Origin: Ehretia macrophylla
Lineage: Eukaryota > Streptophyta > Magnoliopsida > Boraginales > Ehretiaceae
Assembly (NCBI GenBank): GCA_037974665.1
Contig: CM075765.1
Coordinates: 8,313,501 to 8,377,500, forward strand
Reading direction: 5' to 3'
Length of the DNA stretch: 64,000 nucleotides
The notes beneath the pieces are model-generated. The model was not told the origin of the DNA, did not search any database, and saw nothing but the letters and a program-made list of their open reading frames with translations. This document shows positions 46,339 through 56,391 of this stretch, one piece after another (the first letter of the stretch is position 1; every line of letters starts with the position of its first letter). The translations under genes and the position numbers were made by a program.

Positions 46339-46500
46339 TATTAGAGCAGAATCCTCCTCAAGTCAAGCCAAAGCTGATCACACGCCTATAGCAAATCACA
46401 AGGCTGCAGATTAGGCTCACTCAGTTAACTACAATCCCTCAATCACAGCACTCATATATTCTAGGGATCCCTCTAAAACTTTCATTTGTTCTCTTCTATA
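46339..46500 (+). repeat. 3' LTR of the copia element, internally deleted
   Basis: It starts TATTAGAGCAGAATCC and ends CTTCTATA. About 76 bases present in the 5' LTR between CATATATTCTA and GATCCCTC are missing. Confidence 0.9.
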
Positions 46501-46771
46501 GTCACTCTGGTAGTAGTGGTCAAACTCATTTGTCAGGAAGTCCTGGGTTCCAGTATGACTACTACTGCTGTGAATTATACCTTGACTTATCTGGTGCATG
46601 TTTTGGGTTAGGCCGCTGTACCCCGGAGATTTTGGTTTACATTCAATCATTAGGACAATGAGGAAACACCGACATGTCTCATTCGATGTCAGTGGGTAGC
46701 GGTTAATTTTGTCTATGTGTTGTGAGTTGGTTAAGTGGGGATGTTTCCTCAGGTTATCCAAAAAAAAAAAA
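46501..46771 (+). mobile_element. SINE-like element, 3' part, split by the copia element
   Basis: GTCACTCTGGTAGTAGTGG and AGTCCTGGGTTCCAGT are A-box- and B-box-like, and it ends in a 12-A run (46760-46771). Its first bases lie before 31800 (CCCAAGGGTCAC), so the copia element landed in its head. The true 5' end is not fixed. Confidence 0.6.
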
Positions 46772-46839
46772 TCCATATGCTAAAGTTTCTTCTTTTAATA
46801 TTTTTGAGTTGAGCTAAAGTTGATACTTTATATATATAT

Positions 46840-47786
46840 AAACTTGTTTATCTTCTAGCCTGTATTTTATTTTGTATTTTGCTTAGTCAACTTACCTTTT
46901 GCCAACTTACCTTTAACAAACCTATTTCAACAACCTTGTAAGGTCACAACGTTGAGGAGCAGAGGGAGTAAGACTCCGTTGTTTGCCATGTGGCGATTTG
47001 GTGAGAAATAGTTAGGCTTCGAAGATAGTAAGGCTTCGAAGATAGTAAGGCTTCGAAGATAGTAAGACTAAGTGCGATGCAGGGTAGACTACAAGGAAAA
47101 TAGACTAGTTTATTTATTTTCTTTGTATTAGTGGGAAATACGCTTCGATCATTGTATTTGTATGTATTCTACCATTTGTCAGTATGATTCAGACTGAAGA
47201 AGTTCACTGCGTCTTCAGCATTGAACCAGTTTCAGATTCAGAGAAGAAGAAGAAGATGAATCCAGACAAGATTCCATCATCAGACATCATTATCACAAGA
47301 CGACGAAATTACTTTCAGTCACAGTGAAAGTAATCCAGTCAAAAGACAGAATCATCACAACGAGACGAGATCTTTCGGCCACAGTAAAAGCCAGACATGA
47401 TCATCAAGTCACGACAAATCAGGATTCGGCCACAGTAAAAGCCGACCACTATTCATGAATAGTAAAATGTTACTTTTGACTTTTCATTTTTACATTTCAC
47501 TTTATGAAATGTTACTTTTGACTTTTCATTTTTACATTTCACTTTGGTTTTTTCAGTTTTCGAATCCTATAAAGGCAGAGTTTGCCTCATCACTTAGGAT
47601 CCGGATATTCTTTCTCTTCCTATTTTTCCTTTTATCCAGATCACTCTTTTCATTGTACTCCTGTACAACCAACAGTGTAGCACAGTTATCTTCCAGAACA
47701 TTTAATAACAAGTAAGAGACTTTGTCTCCTTTTATCTTCATCTTTCTTGTATTCATTTTATTTATCTGTCTATTATCCTTGTTTTT
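46840..47786 (+). promoter_or_regulatory. Endogenous pararetrovirus promoter/leader, left inverted arm
   Basis: 947 bases that are the reverse complement of 53544-54444 with indels. The TATA box CTATAAAGG is at 47567-47575, upstream of a polypyrimidine-rich leader. Upstream are two tandem repeats: a 17-bp GGCTTCGAAGATAGTAA unit three times (47013-47064) and a 42-bp unit starting ATGTTACTTTTGAC twice (47467-47549). It points rightward, into 47787 onward. No coding sequence. Confidence 0.75.
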
Positions 47787-48080
47787 AATTGTTATTCTTC
47801 TATTGACGCAAAGTGCATAGCATATCGAGAGAGATAGTTAGGAAATGAATTCGAGTCCTCAACAAATAGTGAAAACTAGTATTTTAGTGCCTTAAATTTT
47901 ATAATTTAATTGTTGTTAGCTAGAATTGATGTTTCCTTAGTTGTTTTAGCCTAAAAATGCATAAAATAAGATAGTTTGACCAATTTAAGTGAGCTTTGAC
48001 CAAGGGGATTGACCATTTTGACCTTGTGCCCTTTTTAATAGCTTAAAATAGAAAAATAAAAAAAAACACAACTGAACAAC
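47787..48080. other. Unassigned stretch between viral arm and gypsy LTR
   Basis: No gene. It is flank of the pol-less gypsy element; origin unknown. Confidence 0.4.
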
Positions 48081-48374
48081 TGATACGAACCTGGTCAACA
48101 TGTGCCCAGACCCAACACCAAGATTGGTAAAACAAACCCAAGACCTTTCAAGAATGGATGGAACCGCGACCCTTTGCCTAACAAGACAAGAACCTTGGTA
48201 TAGTGAATATGATGGAAATCGCGACCCGTTGCTTAGCAAAGCAAGAACCTTGGTATGGTGAAGACTCCATAAACGGGGATGGAAATCCGCTTGATAAGTC
48301 AAGGTTGAACGCCACAAGGAATCCCTTGATAAGTTCAAAAGAGTCTCTTGGAGAACTCAAGGAGAATAATCTCA
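48081..48374 (-). repeat. 3' LTR of pol-less gypsy copy B
   Basis: TGAG...ATCA in element orientation, 294 bp. By eye it differs from 51011-51304 at about seven positions and has no indel. Confidence 0.9.
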
Positions 48375-48384
48375 TAATTAATTT

Positions 48385-49236
48385 CAGAATTGTCTCCTTG
48401 TACATGCGTACACTCATTTTTGCATAAAAATTACTTTGTTTTCTCTCTGCTTTTACCTCATTGGCCGAGCTCTTTTCTTTTTCACTCGCAATCTTTTGCG
48501 CACTCAAATTCTTTTGTTCACTCAAATTCTTTTGTTCACTCAAGTTCTTTTGATCACTCAATTTTGGTAACCTCACTTGATCCTCATAAACTTGTTTTGG
48601 TGTCATTGGAACTAGAGTGATTGTCCGCTGATTGAACATGAATGAGTACTTGTTGGTGAAGCCATCATGCTGCACACGTCGATCAAATTGCAACTTGTAT
48701 GGACATGGATGCTTAATTGTGTTGAGCCCTAGCTTTTCAATCATAGAAGCACTAGCAACGTTAGTACAACTACCACCATCAATAATAACACTACATACCT
48801 TATCTTTCACGTGGCAGTGAGTATGAAAGATGTTCTCACGTTGTACTACTTCTTCTTCCTCTTTAGCATGCAAACTTAAGGCTTGTCGTGCCACTAGTCC
48901 AAGCATCTTTCCATAATCTGCCCCAAACTCCTCTTCTCCCTCTGTGATGTCCTTTAGTATGGGCATGACATCAAAATGTATTTCGTCTTCGAACTCAATC
49001 TCACCAGTCTCCAAGACTACCAATGCTTGCTTGTTTGGGCATTGGCTTCCAATGTGTCCTTGTCCCTGATATTTAAAACATTGAATCTCACTAGATCGAG
49101 TCATAGTAGAGGTGGTATTACCTTGAGAGGTCATGGCAATAGTGGATGGTTTGAGCTCGGGCTTGGCCTTGGAAGTAGACGAATTTTCGTCATCCTTTAG
49201 GTAACTCGTCCTCCAAGGTGTAGGTGATGCACTCAA
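48385..49236 (-). pseudogene. Zinc knuckle and protease of pol-less gypsy copy B
   Basis: The segment begins after gag with a P/S/T-rich linker, then a zinc knuckle near 49050-49090 whose second Cys is Tyr (CFKY, then GHIGSQC). The protease box IIDGGSCTNVAS is near 48770. After it a KNLSEQ heptamer-like unit is repeated three times (48480-48560), then a short charged tail reaches the 3' LTR directly, without any RT. The reading frame runs on into the LTR. Confidence 0.85.
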
Positions 49237-50123
49237 CTATTGTAGTACTTGTCTTGGTCGTGTACTACCCCTCTTGAGTTGCTTCTCCACTTTAATTGCT
49301 TTATGCACCAAATCCTCTAATTCCACATAATGATGCAACTTTATAGTGTTAGCAATCTCTTGATTTAGCCCATTCAAGAATCTGGCCATTGTTGCCTCTC
49401 GATCTTCCTCCACATTGGCTTTAAAATCATAGCCATCTCCATCTCTTTGTAATACTCATCAACACTCTTATTACCTTGATGAAGACCTTGCAGCTTGAGG
49501 TATAAATCTCGATAATAATGACTTGGTACAAATCGTCGCCTCATTACTCTCTTCATCTCATTCCAAGTTGCAATAGGACGATCTCCATTCCGCCTCCTAT
49601 TGATGCACAACTGATCCCACCAAACAATAGCATAATCAGTAAATTCAATTACAGCAAGTTTTACCTTTTTCAGTTCAGCATAGTTATGACAATCAAAAAC
49701 CAACTCCATCTTCTTCTCCCACTCAAGATATGCTTCGGGATCACTCCTTCCTTGAAAAGCAGGAATCTTCATCTTGATGCTTCCCAAATTGTTATCAACA
49801 CGGTTCCTAGCTTCTCTATCTCGGCTATGTCTTCCATTGCTGCCTATTGACATCCGATCAAGTTCCTCATATCTTTCTTCTTCAAATTCATCCACAACTT
49901 CAATTTCTCTTCGATGCAACCTGTTCCTCCTTGGTGCTTTTGGAGCAACTGGTGGCTGCACCCTTGGTGTTCTCTGTTCTACCCTAGCCATCCTCTCATG
50001 TAGTTGATCAAATTCAGCCCTCATCATTCATCTTGTCTCTCCCATCAATGCCTGCATTTGTAAGTTCTGTCCAACGGGTTGTTGAACACCTTCATTAATG
50101 TTGTCTGCTTGATTTTGAGACAT
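49237..50123 (-). pseudogene. Gag of pol-less gypsy copy B
   Basis: ATG at 50123; TGA about 31 codons on (just before 50028). Then a gag core: FQGRSDPEAYLEWEKKMELV, WWDQLCINRRRNG and FVPSHYYRDLYLKLQGLHQG. Two extra A's near 49422 shift the frame relative to copy A, ending the ORF at 49374. It forms virus-like particle protein in active relatives. Confidence 0.88.
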
Positions 50124-50993
50124 GATTAAATTACACTCCCTCACGTGTTTCACTCAACTCAATTTGGCTTTTATCCTCTATTGATCTCACACACACTACC
50201 TTTTTCCTCTCGTATTCTCCTTCAAGTTCCCTAGAACTAATCAAGAGTACCAAGAAGGGCACTAAAGCAGCGTATTACTTTTTTTTTGAAATTTGATGAT
50301 TTTTTTTTTTAGACCTCTAAGACTCTGGAAACAAGGTTAGAGAAAGAAACTTGAATAAAAATCGAAGAAGGAAACCTAGAAAAATAAGGAAAGTTGCAAA
50401 AACCCTATTCTAAAACGCAAAAATGCCCAAAACTCATAGAAAACGTTTGAATTTGGCCCTAAGAGGGTGGTGCCTACAGCAAAAGCTGTGGGTTATGCTC
50501 AGAACATCGTTTCCCTTCAGAAAAGCTTGGCCACGAAGGTTAATTCAACAAAAACAAGTTTTTTACTGTTCACTGTTTTGCCTTTTTTTTTTTTGTTTCA
50601 GCTCCAAATTTTTTTTTCTTTTCTTGAAGTTTCTTTTCTTTCTTGATGTTCTTTTCTTGATTTTCAGAAACAAAGACAATGAGCAAGTAACCAAGACTTC
50701 GAATTTAGAAACACAAGAAACCCTAATTCAAGATTCTAGGGTTTGGCCAATTGAAAGCTTAACAAGAAACGAAATTGAAAGCAAGAAAACAAAATTGAAG
50801 ACAAGACTCAAGAAACGGAGAACAAGACTCAAGACACGAAATTAAAAGAACAAGAACGGAATCAAGACACAACCAAGAAAACGGATTGGAAGCATGACAC
50901 AATCAAGAACGAAGAAATGAATTAAAACCTAGACCTAGACTCAAGGAATTAACCAAGAAAAACAAGAAAAGGATAGACAAACCTGATAAACCT
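50124..50993 (-). other. Leader of pol-less gypsy copy B
   Basis: Non-coding, T-rich on the element strand with many TTCTTGATTC-like words. Short ORFs here are chance. Confidence 0.65.
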
Positions 50994-51009
50994 AAGCTCT
51001 GATTACCAA
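50994..51009 (-). promoter_or_regulatory. Primer binding site of pol-less gypsy copy B
   Basis: The minus strand reads TTGGTAATCAGAGCTT one base after the LTR: the iMet site with one extra A. Confidence 0.82.
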
Positions 51010-51010
51010 C

Positions 51011-51304
51011 TGATACGAACCTGGTCAACATGTGCCCAGACCCAACTCCAAGATTGGTAAAACAAACCCAAGACCTTTCAAGAATGGATGGAACCGCGAC
51101 CCTTTGTCTAGCAAGACAAGAACCTTGGTATAGTGAATATGATGGAAACCGCGACCCGTTGCTTAGCAAAGCAAGAACCTTGGTATGGTGAAGACGCCAC
51201 AAACGGGGATGGAAATCCGCTTGATAAGTCAAGGTTGAACGCCACAAGGAATCCCTTGATAAGTTCGAAAGAGTCTCTTGGAGAACTCAAGGAGAATAAT
51301 CTCA
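51011..51304 (-). repeat. Shared LTR: 3' LTR of copy A and 5' LTR of copy B
   Basis: 294 bp. Copy A's protease end joins its 5' side (element orientation) and copy B's primer site its 3' side, so one LTR serves both. Confidence 0.88.
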
Positions 51305-52823
51305 CAATTTAATTTCAGAATTGTCTCCTTGTACATGCGTACACTCATTTTTTGCATAAAACTTACTTTGTTTTCTCTCTGCTTTTACCTCATTGGCCGA
51401 GCTCTTTTCTTTTTCACTCGCAATCTTTTGCTCACTCAAATTCTTTTGTTCACTCAAATTCTTTTGTTCACTCAAGTTCTTTTGATCACTCAATTTTTGT
51501 AACCTCACTTGATCCTCATAAACTTGTTTTGGTGTCATTGGAACTAGAGTGATTGTCCGCTGATTGAACATGAATGAGTACTTGTTGGTGAAGCCATCAT
51601 GCTGCACACGTCGATCAAATTGCAACTTGTATGGACATGGATGCTTAATTGTGTTGAGCCCTAGCTTTTCAATCATAGAAGCACTAGCAACGTTAGTACA
51701 ACTACCACCATCAATAATAACACTACATACCTTATCTTTCACGTGGCAGCAAGTATGAAATATGTTCTCACGTTGTACTACTTCTTCTTCCTCTTTAGCA
51801 TGCAAACTTATGAGTTGTCGTGCCACTATTCCAAGCATCTCTCCATAATCTGCCCCAAACTGCTCTTCTCCCTCTGTGATGTCCTTTAGTATGGCCATGA
51901 CATCAAATTGTCTTTCGTCTTCGAACTCAATCTCACCACTCTACAAGACTACCAATGCTTGCTTGTTTTGGCATTGGCTTCCAATGTGTCCTTGTACGTG
52001 ATATTTAAAACATTGAATCTCACTAGATTGAGTCATAGTAGAGGTTGTATTACCTTGAGAGGTGATGGGAATAGTGGATGGTTTGAGCTCGGGCTTGGCG
52101 TTGGAAGTAGACGGATTTTCTTCATCCTTTAGGTAACTTGTCCTCCAAGGTGTAGGTGATGCACTCAAGTATTGTAGTACTTGTCTTGGTCGTGTACTAC
52201 CCCTCTTGAGTTGCTTCTCCACTTTAATTGCTTTATGCACCAAATCCTCTAATTCCACATAATGATGCAACTTTATAGTGTTAGCAATCTCTTGATTTAG
52301 CCTATTCAAGAATCTGGCCATTGTTGCCTCTCGATCTTCCTCCACATTGGCTTTAATCATAGCCATCTCCATCTCTTTGTAATACTCATCAACACTCTTA
52401 TTACCTTGATGAAGACCTTGCAGCTTGAGGTATAAATCTCGATAGTAATGACTTGGTACAAATCGTCGCCTCATCACTCTCTTCATCTCATCCCAAGTTG
52501 CAATAGGACGATCTCCATTCCGCCTCCTATTGATGCACAACTGATCCCACCAAACAATAGCATAATCAGTAAATTCAATTACAACAAGTTTTACCTTTTT
52601 CAGTTCAGCATAGTTATGACAATCAAAAACCAACTCCATCTTCTTCTCCCACTCAAGATATGCTTCGGGATCACTCCTTCCTTGAAAAGCAGGAATCTTC
52701 ATCTTGATGCTTCCCAAATTGTTATCAACACGGTTCCTAGCTTCTCTATCTCGGCTATGTCTTCCATTGCTGCCTATTGACATCCGATCAAGTTCCTCAT
52801 ATCCTTCTTCTTCAAATTCATCC
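51302..52823 (-). pseudogene. Pol-less gypsy copy A, gag and protease, 5' end lost
   Basis: Near-identical to copy B: same gag core, same Tyr in the zinc knuckle, same protease box (IIDGGSCTNVAS), same KNLSEQ repeats, same direct join to the LTR. Gag is open from before 52823 to 51941, with a stop just before the protease ORF (51898-51302). Homology to copy B stops at ~52823, where unrelated sequence takes over, so primer site, leader and gag start are missing. The ORF beginning at 52906 is partly foreign sequence. Confidence 0.86.
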
Positions 52824-53290
52824 GACACGTTGTAGGGCCCTCTGATGTCCCGCGAGTCAGGTTTTCGTCCTTTTAACAGTTCACGACGTACGATTCGGGA
52901 CGGCAAAACAGAGCAAAAGAAGAAAATTGGCCTGAAACTGATGAAAACGTTCGATTTTGGGCTCCAAAAACGGGCACAACGAGCAAGCTGGCTGCCCCCA
53001 TCGTGGGCTCGGATGCAAGAAAAGCCTTTTTGTCAACATGCAATGATCAAAATCACATTTAGGACTATAAGGGCATCTACGGGCAGCCTACTAAGCATAT
53101 AATTCCACACAATATCCAAATGATCAAGACTTAGCAAGACTACCTAGTCATTAGGGTTTCCATTTCGTGCGTATCCATGCAATTTAAGCCCCAAACCAAT
53201 TCAAAATCAATATCAAGCCATGCATCATTTAATTCAACATCCTCAAACATTCAAAACAGTCCACAAAACATCCCAAAGCTGCAATCCCAA
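52824..53290. other. Unassigned segment, LTR-like start at ~52831
   Basis: It begins near TGTAGGGCCCTCTGATGTCC and is more GC-rich than its surroundings. It may be part of another LTR. No gene. Confidence 0.4.
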
Positions 53291-53461
53291 GCATTTATTT
53301 CAACAAGAGAAGTTACAACAATTTTTCTAAGCATAACACTAAGTGAAACCCTTACTGCAATAGGCTGTTTTCTCGCAATTACTGCTTTTTGTTATGGCTT
53401 TCATTATCTTATCTTCCCTGGGTTGTTTCTGGTATCAGAGCCAGAGCAACTATTAGGTTAG
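53291..53461 (+). promoter_or_regulatory. Pararetrovirus leader fragment with tRNA-Met primer site, plus orientation
   Basis: TGGTATCAGAGC at 53430-53441 is the conserved caulimovirid minus-strand primer site. Upstream text reads as leader. A short ORF crosses it but has no known motif. Its right neighbour is the reverse complement of part of itself. Confidence 0.65.
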
Positions 53462-53533
53462 TCCCAATTTGGGACCTCTAACGGAAATGATTTCTTAACA
53501 ACCCAGGGAAGATAAGATAATGAAAGCCATAAC
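53391..53533. repeat. Perfect 37-bp inverted repeat around the viral primer site
   Basis: 53391-53427 and 53497-53533 are exact reverse complements, and pairing continues ~9 bases outward with one mismatch. The 69-base loop holds the primer site and a 34-base piece of viral ORF2 that also occurs at 55366-55400. It marks an inversion breakpoint. Confidence 0.88.
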
Positions 53534-53543
53534 AGAAAGCAGG

Positions 53544-54444
53544 AAAAACAAGGATAATAGACAGATAAATAAAAGGAATACAAGAAAGATGAAGATAAAA
53601 GGAGACAAAGTCTCTTACTTGTTATTAAATGTTCTGGAAGATAATTGTGATACACTGTTGGTTGTACAGGAGTACAATGAAAAGAGTGATCTGGATAAAA
53701 GGAAAAATAGGAAGAGAAAGAATATCCGGATCCTAAGTGATGAAGCAGACTCTGCCTTTATAGGATTCGAAAACTGAAAAAACCAAAGTGAAATGTAAAA
53801 ATGAAAAGTAAAAAGTAACTTTTCATAAAGTGAATAGTAAAAATTGATTTTACTATTCATGAATAGTGGTCGACTTTTACTTTGGCCGAATCCTGATTTG
53901 TCGTGACTTGATGATCATGTCTGGCTTTTACTGTGGCCGAAAGATCTCTTGTCTCGTTGTGATGATTCTGTCTTTTGACTGGATTACTTTCACTGTGACC
54001 GAAAGCAATTTCGTCGTCTTGTGATAATGATGTCTGATGATGGAATCTTGTCTGGATTCATCTTCTTCTTCTTCTCTGAATCTGAAACTGGTTCAATGCT
54101 GAAGACGCAGTGAACTTCTTCAGTCTGAATCATACTGACAAATGGTAGAATACATACAAGTACAATGATCGAAGCGTATTTCCCACTAATACAAAGAAAA
54201 TAAATAAACTAGTCTATTTTCCCTATAGTCTACCCTGTATCGCACTTAGTCTTACTATCTTCGAAGCCTTACTATCTTTGAAGCCTAACTATTTCTCACC
54301 AAATCGCCACATGGCAAACAACGGAGTCTTACGCCCTCTGCTCCTCAACGCCGTGACCTTACAAGGTTGTTGAAATAGGTTTGCTAAAAGTAAGTTGACT
54401 AAGCAAAATACAAAATAAATACAGGCTAGAAGATAAACAAGTTT
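53544..54444 (-). promoter_or_regulatory. Endogenous pararetrovirus promoter/leader, right inverted arm
   Basis: Reverse complement of 46840-47786, with fewer tandem-repeat units. TATA box CTATAAAGG on the minus strand at 53755-53763. It lies downstream of the viral ORF2 on the same strand, the expected place of the caulimovirid intergenic promoter. Confidence 0.78.
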
Positions 54445-54842
54445 CTAGATTTTCTTTGGCTTTTTGGGAAAGCCACACCCATCAACGGACTTGAGATGTC
54501 TTTACCAGTTGCCGTTTGACCTGGACTAGCTGAAGTTTCATGGAATTCTTCAGTAACCATGTGACTTCAGAGAGGGGAAGTCTTACCGTTTCATCCTAGT
54601 TTTTGAAGGGAACTTAGAAGAACAAAACCCTATCTGTCCAATGTTTTTAGAGAACATCAGAAAACTCGTCTGTCCTGTGTTTTTTGGAGAGAACACTGGG
54701 AAACTCATTGCCCAGTTTATACTCATAGAGGAGTATTACAAAGTTATGTTTTTTATTTCTATTGTCTGTTTCCAGTTTATACTCATAGAGGAGTATTACA
54801 AAGTTCTGTTTTTAATTTCTATTGTCAGTTTCCAGTTTATAC
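54445..54842 (-). other. Viral intergenic region upstream of the promoter
   Basis: Non-coding on the viral strand, between ORF2 and the inverted arm. It holds most of the 60-bp tandem repeat. Confidence 0.6.
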
Positions 54843-54856
54843 TCATAGAGGAGTAT
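54713..54856. repeat. 60-bp tandem repeat, about 2.4 copies
   Basis: The unit starts CAGTTTATACTCATAGAGGA and repeats with an exact 60-base period, two or three mismatches. It overlaps the end of viral ORF2 and duplicates its stop-codon region. Confidence 0.9.
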
Positions 54857-56159
54857 AGATGCCATAACAGTCATCTTCGTTGTCATTGGCATTGTCTGTG
54901 AATATGGATGCCTGATCTGAGGCAAGTTCATCAAGCTGAAGCATAATGGCTTTGACTTCGTCATAATTGGTGGCCGCTGCTAACTTGGTCTGGAGGAAAT
55001 TCTTAAAGGAAAGAGATTCATGTTGTTCTGGTTGGATCTCTTTTTTCTATTTCTAATTTGTCTCGAGCCATGCTTGGACCTTTAGTGTTGAACAAGAACT
55101 GTTGTTCATCTTTTTCCACCACATGATTGAATGAGCTCTTCCGAAAGCCAAGATGTCTTGCTGGTTTCCGAAAGAAACATGTTTGTACACGAATTTCGAT
55201 ATGAAAATCCACATTACAAAGAAGATTATGTAAAACACAAAGAATGGAGGAAGGTAGGCTAACTGTGCTGGTGCCTTCCAATGTTCTGTGAAGTACTGGA
55301 ATCCTTCTAGGACTGATTCTGGTAAGATGTCTGTTAAAGGGCCAAATGATGCCCACCATTGGATGAACCAATTTGGGACCTCTAACGGAAATGATTTCTT
55401 AAAAAAGAAAAATCATGACATATCATGCTTGTCATTCTGGCGGTTAAAAACTCTAAACCATGCCTGAATGTAGTCATAATAGTTATAGTCTCTGAGGGGT
55501 ACATTTTCTGGAATCTGTTTGGTTTTCTGTGGAGGTTGTGCCCATTGATCAAGAGTGATCACCTTCTGGAGTTTAGCCTTGACATGACTATACTGGCCTG
55601 GCTGTTTGTCTTTGTCATCTGGGACAAACTCTATGGATTCTGTCGCTATAAGAATTGACTCATAGTAACTCTGGGTCTTATATGTGTTGTCTGGAATGTA
55701 GTTTGAATGAGGGTGAAGGAACGCCCTGGCAAACTCATCTGGGGTTATGTTGGGGTTCTGTCTGAAATGAAAAGGTTCTATTACAAGAATCTGGTCAAAG
55801 AAATTCTTGTATATGTATGAGGGTGATGGTAGTTGTATCTGTTTAGATTCTGGGGCTACTGTTTTTGGTTTAGCAACAAGTGGCTGAAACTTGTTACTAA
55901 CTGTTGTCTAAGAAGACGATGTACCTGCAATACCTGCATGAACACTGGTTAACTGTTTTTGAGGGGTCAAAGTCCCCAATACTGTGAGATTTCTACCTAG
56001 GGGTGACTGGGTAGAATATGGTGCATATGTTATCTGTTTATCTTCAACCTCGACTGGGGTTGATGATTGGGTTGGTGATGGTGCTGGTGTACTAGCTTTC
56101 TAAGCATAAGAAGCGAGATCGAATGCTTTAGCTTTTCCTTTATCTTTCTTGGGTGCCAT
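54843..56159 (-). pseudogene. Pararetrovirus second ORF (function unknown), with stops
   Basis: ATG at 56159; the frame can be followed to a TGA at 54845-54843, 438 codons. In-frame stops lie at 56102, 55910 and 55415, with two more near 55053. The N-terminal third is P/T/S/Q-rich. The middle is aromatic-rich (RDYNYYDYIQAWFRVF), followed by a strongly hydrophobic segment (FYIIFFVMWIFISKF) that could cross a membrane. The C-terminal part is acidic. Position after RT-RNase H and before the promoter matches the extra ORF of petuvirus/florendovirus-like genomes. I do not know its role and the reading is not functional. Confidence 0.65.
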
Positions 56160-56391
56160 TGCTACTAAGTCAGGAGGTGGATCATTCCTGCAAATGGTTA
56201 ACAACAATATATTGAAAGAATTACAGAATTGAAATAAAATCAATTACGCTTCTGGATTTGAATCTGTGTTTCAATCTACTTAATTGCGGTGGACTTGAAA
56301 CAATCCATCTAAATCCACTAACTGGATTTTTGGTGTCCGCTTCTGTGACCTGAAAAAGAAAACAAAATGAAAAGGTATTCCCGAAAGAATC
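56160..56391. other. Viral spacer between RNase H and ORF2
   Basis: Non-coding, 232 bases. Confidence 0.5.

Larger units (their letters stand above)
31801..46500 (+). mobile_element. Ty1/copia retrotransposon, split by a gypsy element
   Basis: LTRs of 238 bp (31801-32038) and 162 bp (46339-46500) flank a gag-pol region of which 9,977 bp are the nested gypsy plus its duplication; the copia element itself is ~4.7 kb. GTCAC flanks it (31796-31800 and 46501-46505). The expected TG...CA ends have changed to TA...TA. Domain order is gag, protease, integrase, RT, RNase H, which is copia order. Wording of the RT and RNase H regions is close to the Ale/Retrofit lineage. Multiple stops and a changed integrase residue make it inactive. 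Confidence 0.93.
48081..51304 (-). mobile_element. Pol-less gypsy element (gag-protease only, TR-GAG-like), copy B
   Basis: Between two 294-bp LTRs (51011-51304 as 5', 48081-48374 as 3') lie a primer site, a ~870-bp leader, gag and protease, then the 3' LTR. No RT, RNase H or integrase sequence is present. Copy A to the right ends in the same way at the shared LTR, so the deletion belongs to the family, not to this copy. Gag and protease wording is Ty3/gypsy chromovirus-like. Confidence 0.85.

Noticed and set aside
46981..47070. CRISPR-like array (short regular repeats)
   Set aside because: Three head-to-tail 17-bp units without spacers in a plant nuclear viral insert; a simple tandem repeat.
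48632..48820. Small plus-strand ORFs across the gypsy copies (also 51564-51758 and 49518-49850)
   Set aside because: They are shadows of gag and protease on the minus strand; they recur only because the two copies are duplicated.
53177..53461. 94-aa ORF with a hydrophobic segment
   Set aside because: It spans unassigned sequence and the viral leader and ends over the primer site; the hydrophobic part is leader sequence.
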